This document shows, one piece after another, positions 1 to 9,062 of a stretch of DNA of 64,000 bases. Under the pieces are notes generated by a model. That model was not told the DNA's origin and did not search any database. It saw only the letters and a list, made by a program, of their open reading frames with translations. Source of the stretch: Candidatus Sphingomonas phytovorans (GTDB lineage: Bacteria; Pseudomonadota; Alphaproteobacteria; Sphingomonadales; Sphingomonadaceae). Made by a program: the position numbers and the translations under genes. Where the stretch lies: assembly GCA_029202385.1 (NCBI GenBank), contig CP119314.1, positions 3,536,501-3,600,500 of the forward strand. Reading direction: 5' to 3'. Within the stretch, counting starts at the first letter, position 1; each line of letters starts with the position of its first letter.

Positions 1-1
1 C

Positions 2-1798
2 GATGGCCGCCGCCAGAACGCCCCGGGCAGCGTGACGCCCAACGGCTTTGGCGAGACATCGTCGGGCTTCCTGCCGCCCTTCTCAGCGATCGAGCGAATC
101 GAGGTGGTGCGCGGCCCGATGTCCACCCTGTACGGATCGGACGCGATGGGCGGCGTGGTGAACCTGATCACGCGCAAGGTGGGCAGCCGCTGGGCGGGCA
201 CGGTCGGCGCCGAGAGCACCATCCAGGAGCGAAGCGGCTTCGGCAACGTCCAGTCGGTCAACGGCTATGCGCAGGGGCCGCTGGTCCGCAACCTGATCGG
301 CCTGACGGTGCGCGGCAGCATCTATCACCGCGAGGCAGCGGCCCTCGAATATGAAAGCGCCAACGGCCAGCCGGTGGTGGTCAGCACCCGCGGCCCGAGC
401 CCGGTCAGGGCCGACATCTACACCTATGGCGGCCGCCTCTCGCTGACGCCCGATGCCGACCATGACCTGTGGTTCGAGTTCGACCGGGCGGAGCAGACCT
501 ATGACAACAGCAAGGGCCAGCTTGGCACCTACAGCGTCGCCGGGGGCTATGGCCCCTTCCAGAAGTTCAACCGCGACAATTATGTGCTGGCGCACAGCTG
601 GCGGATGGGCGGTTTCGGCAGCCTCGAAACCACGCTGACCCGCAACGTCACCGAGACGATCGGTCGCACCGTGCCGCCGAATACGCCCGGCGTGGCCGCG
701 GGCAGCCCGCGCACGCTGAAGGCGACCAACAGCATCGCCGACACCCGTTTCGTGGGAAAGGCAGGCCGCTTCACCTTCACGCTCGGCGGGCAATATTGGG
801 ACGCCAAGATGATCGATGCCGTCGCCCCGGCGCCCTACAAGTTCCAGCAATGGGCGCTGTTCGCCGAAAACGAACTGAGGATCATGGAAACGCTGCGCCT
901 CACCCTCGGCGCGCGTTACGACGATCATTCGACCTTTGGCGGCAAGCTGTCGCCGCGCGGCTATCTGGTGTGGAACGCGACGCCGTCGCTGACCCTGAAG
1001 GGCGGCGTCAGCCGCGGCTTCAAGACACCCCGGCTCGACCAGATCGCTGAAGGCATCACCGGTTTCGGTGGCCAGGGCACGATCCCCCTGCTCGGCAGCC
1101 CGGGCCTGAAGCCGGAGACGAGCACCACCTATGAGGCCGGGGTCTATTTCGACAATGGCGGCTTCTTCAGCGGCAACGTCACGGTCTTCAACAACGCGTT
1201 CAAGGACAAGATCGCCGCCGGCCCCGGCATCCCCAATTGCCGTTTCGTCGGCAACCCCGGCCGGCCCGGCTGCCTTGACGTCGGCGCCTTCCCCAATGTC
1301 GAGCTGTTCGGCCAGTCGATCAACATCGACGAGGCGGTGACGCGCGGCGTCGAGGTCGCGATGCGCTTCGAGTTCACCGATGCGCTCTCGCTGGGGCTCA
1401 ACTACACCTATACGGAGAGCGAGCAGAAGAGCGGCAGCGAACGCGGCCAGCCACTGGTCAACACCCCCCGCCACATGGTCAACGGCAATCTGCGCTGGAA
1501 GCCGAGCGAACGGGTGAGCACGTGGCTGCGCGCCGATATCCGGTCGGGCCGCTATCGCGGCGCCGGCATCGCCCAGGACGCGCTCGGCGACTATAAGGGC
1601 TATGCGCAGTTCCACCTTGGCGGATCGTTCCAGGTGAGCGAACGATTCAGGCTGAGCGCGAGCCTGTACAACCTGCTCGACACCGATTTCGTCCGCTACC
1701 TGCCATATCGCAGCGGCGCGAGCACCGTCTATGCCGCCGAATATGCCAACCTCCAGGAAGGGCGGCGGCTGTGGCTTTCGGCGAGCGTCGACTTCTGA
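2..1798 (+). CDS. TonB-dependent outer-membrane receptor, 3' part (5' end outside window)
   Basis: The reading frame is open from base 2, so the protein enters the window inside its plug domain; the GTG at 32 is an internal valine, not a start. The plug remnant shows ERIEVVRGPMSTLYGSDAMG followed by GGVVNLITRK, the classic end of a TonB plug. The rest alternates amphipathic strands typical of a 22-strand barrel, with the usual SRGFKTPRLDQ and LKPETSTTYEAG segments, and ends in an aromatic residue (SASVDF), as barrel proteins do. The family imports siderophores, cobalamin or other ligands across the outer membrane using TonB energy; the ligand cannot be told from sequence. It looks like the FepA/CirA-type group. 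The signal peptide and TonB box lie upstream, outside the window. Confidence 0.93.
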   Translation, partial: DGRRQNAPGSVTPNGFGETSSGFLPPFSAIERIEVVRGPMSTLYGSDAMGGVVNLITRKVGSRWAGTVGAESTIQERSGFGNVQSVNGYAQGPLVRNLIGLTVRGSIYHREAAALEYESANGQPVVVSTRGPSPVRADIYTYGGRLSLTPDADHDLWFEFDRAEQTYDNSKGQLGTYSVAGGYGPFQKFNRDNYVLAHSWRMGGFGSLETTLTRNVTETIGRTVPPNTPGVAAGSPRTLKATNSIADTRFVGKAGRFTFTLGGQYWDAKMIDAVAPAPYKFQQWALFAENELRIMETLRLTLGARYDDHSTFGGKLSPRGYLVWNATPSLTLKGGVSRGFKTPRLDQIAEGITGFGGQGTIPLLGSPGLKPETSTTYEAGVYFDNGGFFSGNVTVFNNAFKDKIAAGPGIPNCRFVGNPGRPGCLDVGAFPNVELFGQSINIDEAVTRGVEVAMRFEFTDALSLGLNYTYTESEQKSGSERGQPLVNTPRHMVNGNLRWKPSERVSTWLRADIRSGRYRGAGIAQDALGDYKGYAQFHLGGSFQVSERFRLSASLYNLLDTDFVRYLPYRSGASTVYAAEYANLQEGRRLWLSASVDF

Positions 1799-1930
1799 GG
1801 GCGGAGAAGGCCGAGGTCATTTCCGACCTCGATCGTCGCCCGCTGGCGAGCCGCCTGTCGTGGACGCGTTTTCCATCGCAAACCGCCCGTGCCGATGGCC
1901 GGAGCTTCTCGGCGGCCTCCGCGCGAACCA
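1799..1930. repeat. Dispersed repeat, family E, diverged copy
   Basis: The gap after the receptor carries a segment (about 1860-1930) that closely matches 46912-46988: both contain CGCAAACCGCCCGTGCCG, then TGGCCGGA, a CTTCTC tract and a GCGCGAAC end. The left edge (GGCGGAGAAGGCCGAG) resembles the reverse complement of the right edge, as in the better-preserved copy. It has no coding potential of its own. Confidence 0.6.
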
Positions 1931-1967
1931 TCATCCTATAGCAGTGACGGGCCGGTTCCGAAGGGGA

Positions 1968-2972
1968 TCAACCCTGGAGGAACAGCCCGGTGATCCACCA
2001 GGTCAGCGCCGCGACCAGCGCGGCGGCGGGCAATGTCACGAACCAGGCAATGACGATGTTGCTCGCCACGTTCCAGCGGACGGCGGAGAAGCGCCGCGCG
2101 GCACCCACCCCGACGATCGCGCCGGTGATGGTGTGAGTCGAGGAAACGGGCACGCCGCCGAAGGTCGCCATGAACAGGGTGATCGCGCCGCCGGTCTCCG
2201 CGCAGAAACCCTGGGCCGGGGTCAGCCGGGTGATCTTCGAGCCCATGGTGTGAACGATCTTCCACCCGCCCGACATGGTGCCGAGCGCCATCGCCGCCTG
2301 GCAGGCAAGCACCACCCAGAAGGGCACGTGGAAGTCGCCGTGATAGACGCCCTGCGAGAAGAGCAGGACGGTGATGATGCCCATCGTCTTCTGCGCATCA
2401 TTGCCGCCATGCCCGAGCGAATAGGCCGCGGCGGAGAGGAGTTGCAATTTGCGGAAACGCTTGTCGACGCCCATCGGCGTGAGCTTCAGGCTGGTCCAGG
2501 CGACGACCAGCACCAGCACCAGCGCGAGCCCCAGCCCGACCGCAGGCGAGGCGAAGATACCGACCACCGTCTTGAGCACGCCGGCCCAGACCACGACGCT
2601 GAGTCCGGCCTTGGCGATGCCCGCGCCGAGCAGGCCGCCGATCAGCGCGTGGCTGCTGCTCGACGGGATGCCGAGCATCCAGGTGATGACGTTCCACACG
2701 ATCGCGCCGATCAGCGCGGCGAAGATGACCTGGGGATCGACGATCTGGGTGGAAATGATGCCGGTGCCGACCGTCTGCGCGACGTGCTGGCCGAACACCG
2801 CGAAGGCGATGAAGTTGAAGAAGGCGGCCCAGAGCACCGCGTGATGCGGTTTCAGCACGCGGGTCGAGACGACGGTGGCGATGGAGTTGGCGGCGTCGTG
2901 AAGGCCGTTCAGGAAATCGAACAGCAAAGCGACGCCGATCAGGCCGATCAGCAGGGGAAGGGAAATCGTCAC
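1968..2972 (-). CDS. pit: PiT-family inorganic phosphate transporter
   Basis: Low-affinity phosphate (probably metal-phosphate/H+) symporter of the inner membrane. The protein is 334 aa, nearly all hydrophobic helices, with the family's internal duplication: NGLHDAANS at 22-30 (the GANDVAN-type signature), GIPSSSSHAL at 101-110 and the mirrored PVSSTHT at 275-281. The start is GTG at 2972, only 7 nt after the stop of the upstream Nudix-DUF47 gene, so the two are probably translationally coupled. DUF47 (PhoU-like) proteins are known partners of PiT transporters, which supports a phosphate-uptake role. No good Shine-Dalgarno site is visible, again consistent with coupling. Confidence 0.95.
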   Translation of the reverse strand: MTISLPLLIGLIGVALLFDFLNGLHDAANSIATVVSTRVLKPHHAVLWAAFFNFIAFAVFGQHVAQTVGTGIISTQIVDPQVIFAALIGAIVWNVITWMLGIPSSSSHALIGGLLGAGIAKAGLSVVVWAGVLKTVVGIFASPAVGLGLALVLVLVVAWTSLKLTPMGVDKRFRKLQLLSAAAYSLGHGGNDAQKTMGIITVLLFSQGVYHGDFHVPFWVVLACQAAMALGTMSGGWKIVHTMGSKITRLTPAQGFCAETGGAITLFMATFGGVPVSSTHTITGAIVGVGAARRFSAVRWNVASNIVIAWFVTLPAAALVAALTWWITGLFLQG

Positions 2973-2979
2973 CGGCGGC

Positions 2980-4041
2980 TCAGGCGTGATCGATCACGAG
3001 ACCCTGGATCTCGTTCGCGACATCCTCGAACCGGTCGACGATCTTTTCCAGATGGCTGTAGATTTCCCGCCCGACGATGAAGTCCATCGGCGCGGTGGCA
3101 CCATGCGCCTTGAACAGCGCCTTCAGCCCGGCATCGTGGATGTCGTCGGCATGGCCCTCGATCTGGATCAGGCGCGAGGTCAGTTCGTGCAGGCGGGCGG
3201 AATTGGTGTTGAGCGAGCGGAGCAGCGGGATCGCCTCCGCCGTGACGCGCGCCGCCTCCACCACGATGCCCGCCATGTCGCGCATCTGCGGTTCGAACGT
3301 CGTGACCTCGTACAGCTCGATCGACTTGGCGGTGCCGTTCATCTGGTCGATCGCGTCGTCCATCACCCCGATCAGGCTGGTGATCGCGCTTCGGTCGAAC
3401 GGCGTGACGAACACGCGGCGCACATCCTGCAACACCTCGCGGGTGATATCGTCAGCGTCATGCTCCCGATTGACGATCGTCGCGATATTGTCGGCGATCG
3501 GCCCTTCATTGTGGAGCAGCTTGGCGAGCGCGTCAGCGCCGGCGACGAGAGTCGCGGCATGCGCCTCGAACTGGTCGAAGAACCGACCCTGGGTCGGCAT
3601 CAGCGCCTGGAACCAAGCGACCATGGGAATCCTCTTTCTTGCCTGGGTCCGAAACGCGGGAAGAACCCGCTGTGCCAGACTAGCCGGAATCACCGGTTCG
3701 CGGAAAGACGCAATCAACGCCTTGAGCTCGGGTTCGTCGACTGCCGCCGCGGCGGAGGGCAGATCGAACCAGCGCGTGTCACGCTGATGCCGTTCCGGCC
3801 AGTCGGCGACCTGCTCGACCACCGCGATCGGGAACACGGTGACGACCAGTTGACGGCTGCGCCCGGCGCGGCGGCGTTTCAGATAGGAGAAGCTGCCGAT
3901 CGGCGAGGGACAGGCGATGCCGCGCACGCCGGCCTCCTCGAACGCCTCCTCAGCCGCAGCCTCGTGCGGGGCAAGTCCCTTGATCGGATTGCCCTTGGGA
4001 ATCACCCAGCGCCCGGTATCGCGCGAGGTGATCAGCATCAC
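2980..4041 (-). CDS. Nudix hydrolase domain fused in frame to DUF47 (PhoU-like) protein
   Basis: One uninterrupted 353-aa frame holds two domains. Residues 1-110 are a Nudix hydrolase of the WVIPKG type (diphosphoinositol/diadenosine polyphosphate hydrolase-like), with the Nudix core EEAFEEAGV keeping the metal-binding glutamates. Residues 140-353 are a complete helical DUF47 protein starting MVAWFQALMP, the usual PiT partner. A clear Shine-Dalgarno (AAAGAGGA) sits just before the internal ATG at 3624, so DUF47 may also, or mainly, be made separately (2980-3624). The N-terminus is odd: homologous-looking residues (IDQIAALPYRIEPDG) continue upstream of ATG 4041 to a stop near 4097 without any ATG, GTG or TTG except GTG 4044, so the Nudix start is uncertain or damaged. 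Confidence 0.8.
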   Translation of the reverse strand: MMLITSRDTGRWVIPKGNPIKGLAPHEAAAEEAFEEAGVRGIACPSPIGSFSYLKRRRAGRSRQLVVTVFPIAVVEQVADWPERHQRDTRWFDLPSAAAAVDEPELKALIASFREPVIPASLAQRVLPAFRTQARKRIPMVAWFQALMPTQGRFFDQFEAHAATLVAGADALAKLLHNEGPIADNIATIVNREHDADDITREVLQDVRRVFVTPFDRSAITSLIGVMDDAIDQMNGTAKSIELYEVTTFEPQMRDMAGIVVEAARVTAEAIPLLRSLNTNSARLHELTSRLIQIEGHADDIHDAGLKALFKAHGATAPMDFIVGREIYSHLEKIVDRFEDVANEIQGLVIDHA

Positions 4042-4168
4042 GCGCGCGCTGCCATCGGGCTCGATTCGGTATGGAAGGGCGGCAATCTGGTCGATGGTCT
4101 TTTCTCTCGCATGTCACTTTTATGACAGCGGACGCAGGATCACGACGGCGCCGACAAGTCCAGCGCGA

Positions 4169-4882
4169 TCAGCACCCGAGCCGGGTAGCGAGTTCAACGA
4201 GGCTGCCGGCCTGATGATCCCACTCCTGCCGGAAATGGCGGTCGGGCGCCGGCCGTCCGCCATATTCGAGCGGGCGGTCGACAAAAGCGGTGGCGAGGCC
4301 GCAGGCGCGGGCAGCGGCGAGATCGCTGTGATGCGCGGCGACGAGGCACAAGGCGGAAGGATCGATACCCAATGTTTCGGCAACGCCGAGATAAGCCCGT
4401 GGCTCGGGCTTGTAGGCGCCCGTCACCTCAGCGCCGAGGATCGCGTCCCAGGGCAGGCCGCCGCGCCGCGCCATCTCAAGCATCAGCGCGATATTGCCGT
4501 TGGAAAGGGTGACGATCGGGTAGCGCTCCTTGAGCCGGGTCAGCCCTTCGACCGTGTCGGGCCAGGGATCGAGCCGGCGCCAGGCATGAGCGAACCGGGC
4601 GATATCGTCCTCATCCGCACCGGTGACCCCGTGGCGATCGAGCAGCGTGTCCAGCGTCTCGCGGTTGAGCACGTCAAGCGGGACGAACGGCCGGCGGCCC
4701 GAGCGGCATTCCTCCATCGCCGGCTGATAGAGGCCGCGCCATTGATCAGCGAAACCGGCGGGATCGATATCCGGGCGGTCGAGCGCGCCGAAGAAAGCCA
4801 CCGCCTCGCGCGCGATGCTCGTGCGCCAGTCGACCACCGTGCCGAACACATCGAATGCCAGCGCCTTGATCGGCGCGGTCAC
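4169..4882 (-). CDS. Haloacid dehalogenase type II (HAD superfamily)
   Basis: Cytoplasmic HAD hydrolase of 237 aa, close in length to L-2-haloacid dehalogenases. It shows AFDVFGTVVDWR with nucleophile Asp11, the motif II region TLSNGN (Ser127), Lys158 in AYKPEPRAY and the motif III region VAAHHSDL (Asp187). The FGT-x3-WR pattern after the nucleophile is typical of the type II dehalogenase group, which hydrolyses 2-haloacids, but many relatives have other or unknown substrates. Starts with GTG at 4882, one base after the stop of the upstream membrane protein gene, so the two form a tight operon. Confidence 0.88.
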   Translation of the reverse strand: MTAPIKALAFDVFGTVVDWRTSIAREAVAFFGALDRPDIDPAGFADQWRGLYQPAMEECRSGRRPFVPLDVLNRETLDTLLDRHGVTGADEDDIARFAHAWRRLDPWPDTVEGLTRLKERYPIVTLSNGNIALMLEMARRGGLPWDAILGAEVTGAYKPEPRAYLGVAETLGIDPSALCLVAAHHSDLAAARACGLATAFVDRPLEYGGRPAPDRHFRQEWDHQAGSLVELATRLGC

Positions 4883-4883
4883 T

Positions 4884-5342
4884 CTACGGGTGCCTCGCGG
4901 CGGCGGTGCGCCTGGTGAATATATAGCCCTTGCTGTCGTTCACACCGTTCAAATGAAGCGCGTACGCCTCGCCCAGCGCCGGCACAGCCTCACTGTCCCT
5001 GTTGAAGAAGACATTTTCGAAGGCGCCCCCGAAGGTCACGGCACCCTGATTCACACCGATCCCCCGATCGATATCGATATAATAACCGCTTTTTCCCTCG
5101 GCGACGGTATATCGCGCGGTGTCGAGCCCGGTCGAAATGGTCCCATCCTTCAGCGTCAGCGGCGCGCAGCACGGATTGAGATAGGTCCCGTTTGGCCAGG
5201 ACAGCGAGGGTGGCGGTCGCCGCGGCGAGACGAGATAGATCAAGCCGAAGACCAGGATCATGCCTGGTACGACCACCAGGGCAATCGCCCTTCCCAGCGC
5301 GAAGTAGGTCGCTTCGTCCTCTGCGGTGTTCTTCCAGGCCAT
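4884..5342 (-). CDS. Hypothetical membrane-anchored protein
   Basis: I do not recognise this 152-aa protein. It has a short charged N-terminus (MAWKNTAEDEATYF), one strong membrane helix at about residues 20-38 (IALVVVPGMILVFGLIYLV) and then a soluble domain containing PNGTYLNPCCAPLTLKDG and YYIDIDRGIG, probably on the outer face. The ATG at 5342 is preferred over a TTG two codons upstream. It runs directly into the HAD gene (1-nt gap), suggesting co-transcription. No catalytic motif was seen. Confidence 0.7.
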   Translation of the reverse strand: MAWKNTAEDEATYFALGRAIALVVVPGMILVFGLIYLVSPRRPPPSLSWPNGTYLNPCCAPLTLKDGTISTGLDTARYTVAEGKSGYYIDIDRGIGVNQGAVTFGGAFENVFFNRDSEAVPALGEAYALHLNGVNDSKGYIFTRRTAAARHP

Positions 5343-5421
5343 ATCCAATGGCTAGGCGACCTCGCCCAACCGGTAAAGTGCGCGTCCTGCAACCACAAAA
5401 ACGCGGACGGAGGTCGGCGGT

Positions 5422-6522
5422 TCAGCTCTCCTGAGCAACGATCTCGCGCAGCGCCTCGGCCAGCACCCGCGTTTCCGTCTCGGTGCCGATCGTCATGCGC
5501 AGGCCTTGCCCCAACCCCTGCCCCGGGAGCCAGCGCACGATGATGCCACGCTCCATCAGGTTGCGGTACGCGACCTCGGCGGTCAGCTTGCCTTCGAACA
5601 GGACGAGCAGGAAGTTCGCATGGCTCGGCACGACGCGCAGGCCCGCATTGCCGAGGCTGGCGATCTCCCCCGACAGCCAGGCGCGCCATTCGATATTGTG
5701 CGTGCGGCTGTGCTCGATGAAGTCGGTCGCGCCGAGCGCCGCGATCGCCGCCTGCTGGCCAGCCGTGGTGATGCAGAAGGGCGCGCGGATTCGGTGCATC
5801 GCGGCGACAGCCTCGGCCGAGCCATAGCCCCAGCCGATCCGCTCCGCGGCAAGGCCGTGGATCTTGGAGAAGGTGCGCGTGACGATCACATTGGGCGCAT
5901 TGCGCGCGAGATCGAGCCCGCCATCATCCTCTTCCGGCGTCAGATATTCGGCATAGGCCTGGTCGATCACCAGCATCACGTCCGACGGCAGGTTCGCGTG
6001 CAGGCGCAGGATCTCGCCGCGCGGGGCATAGGTGCCGGTCGGGTTGTTGGGGTTGGCGACGAACACGATTCGCGTGCGCGGCGTGACGCAGGCGAGGATC
6101 GCGTCGACATCGGTCGCATAATCCTTGTCGGGGGCGACCACGACGGTGGCGCCGACACGGCGGGTCGCAATCTCGTACACCGCGAAGCCGTACTGGACGA
6201 AGATCACCTCGTCGCCGGGCCCGGCATAGGCCCCGGCCGCGAGGTGGAGTACCTCGTCCGAGCCGGTGCCGTAGATGATCCGGGCGGGATCGAGATCGTG
6301 ATGGGCCGCGATCGCGTCGCGCAGGTCGGCCGCGCTGGCATCGGGATAGCGATAGAGATCGCCGACATGTGCCGAGAAGGCGGCGCGCGCCTGATCGCTG
6401 GTGCCGAGCGGGTTCTCGTTGGAGGAAAGCTTCGCGATCGGCGCGCCGGCATCAGTAGTGGAACGCCCCGGCACATAGGGGGCGATCGCCATGATCCAGT
6501 CTTTGGGTTTCGGTGCGGTCAT
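5422..6522 (-). CDS. hisC: Histidinol-phosphate aminotransferase (HisC-type class II PLP aminotransferase)
   Basis: PLP-dependent enzyme that transaminates histidinol phosphate, or in many bacteria also aromatic amino acids. The 366-aa protein shows the family landmarks in order: LSSNENPLG (32-40), [11 protein letters not shown] (84-94), [10 protein letters not shown] (146-155), the [10 protein letters not shown] block and the PLP lysine in [17 protein letters not shown] (Lys220). The start is ATG at 6522; the open frame extends 59 codons upstream but those residues are Arg/Pro-rich and unlike the family. No other histidine genes are near, so this may be a second HisC copy used for aromatic amino acids; that is inference. 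Confidence 0.92.
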   Translation of the reverse strand: MTAPKPKDWIMAIAPYVPGRSTTDAGAPIAKLSSNENPLGTSDQARAAFSAHVGDLYRYPDASAADLRDAIAAHHDLDPARIIYGTGSDEVLHLAAGAYAGPGDEVIFVQYGFAVYEIATRRVGATVVVAPDKDYATDVDAILACVTPRTRIVFVANPNNPTGTYAPRGEILRLHANLPSDVMLVIDQAYAEYLTPEEDDGGLDLARNAPNVIVTRTFSKIHGLAAERIGWGYGSAEAVAAMHRIRAPFCITTAGQQAAIAALGATDFIEHSRTHNIEWRAWLSGEIASLGNAGLRVVPSHANFLLVLFEGKLTAEVAYRNLMERGIIVRWLPGQGLGQGLRMTIGTETETRVLAEALREIVAQES

Positions 6523-6589
6523 GCGATCGGCCCTAGCCGGGTGCAGGGCGGATTGGAAGGCGAGCGATCCGCCCCGAAAACGGGGAGGA

Positions 6590-6991
6590 TCAGGAACGCG
6601 GCTTGGGCGGGCGGTTCGGGCGCGGGCCGCGCGGCTTGGCCGGATCGTTGCCGCCCGGCTTGGGCGGCGGCGCATTGGGGCGGCGATGGCGCTGGGCATC
6701 GCGCGAGGCTGGCCGCGGCGGCGGCGGCGCAGTCCGCGGCACGGTCGAGCCGGCCGGCGCGACCGTATAGCCTTCCTTGAGCAGCCGCGTGAACGCAGCG
6801 CGCACGTTGGTGGCGATCGCCGCCTGCAGTTCAGGCGGCAGATCGGCCAGCGTGGTGTTGGCGTGCACCGAATTGAGATCGCGCAGCAGCGTGTTGGGCA
6901 CGCCCTTCGACGCTGCCTTCAGCGCACCGATCGAATCGATGATGGCGGAAAAGACGATGTCCTGCATCACGTCGGTGGCTGATTTGCTCAT
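6590..6991 (-). CDS. Hypothetical protein with basic proline/arginine-rich tail
   Basis: A 133-aa protein starting [12 protein letters not shown] at ATG 6991. Residues 1-75 form a predicted helical domain ([20 protein letters not shown]... [14 protein letters not shown]). The last 60 residues are low-complexity Pro/Arg/Lys, ending [10 protein letters not shown], which suggests nucleic-acid binding or a disordered tail. I do not recognise the family. It lies 67 bp upstream of hisC on the same strand and may be co-transcribed. Confidence 0.65.
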   Translation of the reverse strand: MSKSATDVMQDIVFSAIIDSIGALKAASKGVPNTLLRDLNSVHANTTLADLPPELQAAIATNVRAAFTRLLKEGYTVAPAGSTVPRTAPPPPRPASRDAQRHRRPNAPPPKPGGNDPAKPRGPRPNRPPKPRS

Positions 6992-7081
6992 GGCGGCGGG
7001 CACTAGAGGGATTCAGGGCCGACTGGAACAGCAAAGTTAGCCCATTCACGCTCAAGGTCGTCCCGGTGCCCCCGCCCTCTC

Positions 7082-7191
7082 ACTTCTTCCCCGGCAAAGG
7101 CCGGGGCCCAGTCGGGAAGGCGATGTAACGACGCGTCCTGCCATCCACGGTCGCCCCCCAACTGGGCCCCGGCCTTCGCCGGGGAAGAGTG
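7082..7191. repeat. Palindromic intergenic repeat (REP-like)
   Basis: Two near-perfect inverted arms, 7082-7112 and 7161-7191, share CCCCGGC..AGGCCGGGGCCCAGT in opposite orientation, separated by about 48 bp; each arm also forms its own small hairpin. It sits in a gap between convergent-neighbouring minus-strand genes and could act as a terminator for the 6991 gene's upstream region or as a REP element. Confidence 0.7.
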
Positions 7192-7243
7192 AGGTCAGGG
7201 GATTCGCACGGACAACCAGCGACGCGTGCGCGGAAGAGCGGAA

Positions 7244-7267
7244 GCCGGAACAAGTCCGGCATGACGG
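7244..7267. repeat. Half copy of dispersed repeat family A
   Basis: The sequence GCCGGAACAAGTCCGGCATG plus ACGG matches the right end of the full family A elements at 18367, 26585, 30866 and 38577. Only this end is present, ending 10 bp before the helicase stop codon. Confidence 0.6.
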
Positions 7268-7277
7268 TGGGGCGTGC

Positions 7278-8972
7278 CTAGCCGCGCGGGCGCTTGCGCA
7301 GGGTCGGGCGGGGCTGGTGGCGCACGGGAGCCGGGCCATTGTGGCGGCGCGGTTCGCGGGCGGCCTGTTGCGGACCGCCTTCGAGCACTTCGAACTGGAC
7401 ACCGCCCTCGGCCTCCTCGCCCACCGTCCGCTTGACCGAGGCCATGAACTTGCCGGCGATGGCCCGCGGGATCTGGAAGGCGGTCTCGTTCGGGCCGATG
7501 CGGATCGCGCCGACCTCGTTCTTGGTGATGTGCCCGCGGCGGCAGATCAGCGGCAGGATCCAGCGCGGATCGGCGTTCTGGCGGCGGCCGATATCCATGC
7601 GGAACCACACGATGTCGTCAAAGCCTTCGCGGTGATGCTCCTTGCCGGCCGGCTGGGCAGCCCCCTGGGTCAGCATCTCCTCCGGGGCGGGCAGGCGCGC
7701 GCGATAGGTCTTGACCAGCGCCGCCGCGATATCCTCGGGCGACTTCTGCTCCATGAGCTGCGCGGCGAGCGCGCGATCGTCGTCATCGACCTCGATCGTC
7801 TCGAGCAGCATTTCCATCAGGCGGGTGCGATCCGCCTTGCGGATGTCGTCCGCGGTGGGCGCATTGACCCATTCGACCGCGATGCGCGCGCCGCGCAGCA
7901 TCATCTCCACCCGGCGCCTGCGCTGATAGGGGACGATCAGGACGGCGGTGCCCTTCTTGCCCGCGCGGCCGGTGCGGCCCGAACGGTGCTGAAGCGTCTC
8001 GGCATCGCGCGGCAGCTCGACATGGATGACCAGGCTGAGCGACGGCAGATCGATGCCGCGCGCGGCGACATCAGTCGCGACGCAGACGCGGGCACGCTTG
8101 TCGCGCAGCGCCTGCATCGCCGCGTTGCGCTCATTCTGAGTGTGCTCGCCCGACAGGGCGACGGCGGCGAAGCCGCGCTCGACCAGGCTGGCATGGAGAT
8201 GGCGGACATTGTCGCGCGTCGCGCAGAACAGCATCGCCGATTCGGCCTCGTGCAGGCGGAGCAGGTTGACCACGGCATTTTCGATATCGGCCGGGGCGAC
8301 GGTGACCGCCTGGTAGCTGATGTCGCCATGCCCGCGATCCTCGCCCACCGTCGAGATGCGCAGCGCGTCGCGCTGGTAGCGCTTGGCGAGCGCGACGATC
8401 TGCTTCGGCATGGTCGCCGAGAAGAGGAGCGTGCGGCGCTGATCGGGGGTCGCGTCGAGAATCTGTTCGAGATCCTCGCGGAAACCCATGTCGAGCATCT
8501 CGTCGGCTTCGTCGAGGATGACTGCCTTGAGCGCGCCGAGATCGAGCGCGCCGCGCTCGATATGGTCGCGCAGGCGGCCCGGCGTGCCGACGACGATATG
8601 CGCGCCGCGCGACAGGGCGCGGCGTTCGCTCGACGCATCCATGCCGCCGACACAGGTGGCGATGCGCGCGCCGGCCTTTTCATAAAGCCAGCCGAGTTCG
8701 CGGCTGACCTGAAGCGCAAGTTCGCGCGTCGGCGCGATGGCCAGGGCAAGCGGGGCGCGGGCCGGGGGCAGCGCGCCTTCCTCACCGAGAAGCTGCGGCG
8801 CGATGGCGAGGCCGAAAGCGACTGTCTTGCCTGAGCCGGTCTGCGCCGAGACGATCATGTCGCGGCCCTCGGCCTGGGGCTCGATCACCGCGGCCTGGAC
8901 TGGAGTGGGCGCGGCATAGCCACGGGCGGAGAGCGCTTCGGCGAGAAGCGTGGGCAGATGTGAGAAGGGCAT
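7278..8972 (-). CDS. DEAD-box RNA helicase with DbpA/CsdA-type RNA-binding domain
   Basis: ATP-dependent RNA helicase of 564 aa. The N-terminal RecA domain shows the Q motif (YAAPTPVQAAVI), Walker A AQTGSGKT at 43-50, LDEADEM and SATMP; the second domain has HVELPRDAETLQHRSGRTGRAG. Residues about 465-525 (WFRMDIGRRQNADPRWILPL... GAIRIGPNETAFQIP) match the DbpA/CsdA RNA-binding fold, and the tail is Arg/Pro-rich. This points to a DeaD/DbpA-like role in ribosome assembly or cold adaptation. A second DEAD-box gene, of the RhlE type, lies at 40578-42020. Confidence 0.94.
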   Translation of the reverse strand: MPFSHLPTLLAEALSARGYAAPTPVQAAVIEPQAEGRDMIVSAQTGSGKTVAFGLAIAPQLLGEEGALPPARAPLALAIAPTRELALQVSRELGWLYEKAGARIATCVGGMDASSERRALSRGAHIVVGTPGRLRDHIERGALDLGALKAVILDEADEMLDMGFREDLEQILDATPDQRRTLLFSATMPKQIVALAKRYQRDALRISTVGEDRGHGDISYQAVTVAPADIENAVVNLLRLHEAESAMLFCATRDNVRHLHASLVERGFAAVALSGEHTQNERNAAMQALRDKRARVCVATDVAARGIDLPSLSLVIHVELPRDAETLQHRSGRTGRAGKKGTAVLIVPYQRRRRVEMMLRGARIAVEWVNAPTADDIRKADRTRLMEMLLETIEVDDDDRALAAQLMEQKSPEDIAAALVKTYRARLPAPEEMLTQGAAQPAGKEHHREGFDDIVWFRMDIGRRQNADPRWILPLICRRGHITKNEVGAIRIGPNETAFQIPRAIAGKFMASVKRTVGEEAEGGVQFEVLEGGPQQAAREPRRHNGPAPVRHQPRPTLRKRPRG

Positions 8973-9062
8973 GTTATTCCGGATTTGGGGGGCCGCGTGT
9001 TCGCGCGCAAAGCGGGGCCCTAGCAGATAATCCGGATTAAAGCACGCCCGTCGGTGACGCGA

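Noticed and set aside
32..34. GTG at 32 as start of the TonB receptor
   Set aside because: The frame is open to the window edge and the sequence here is mid-plug domain, so it is an internal valine.
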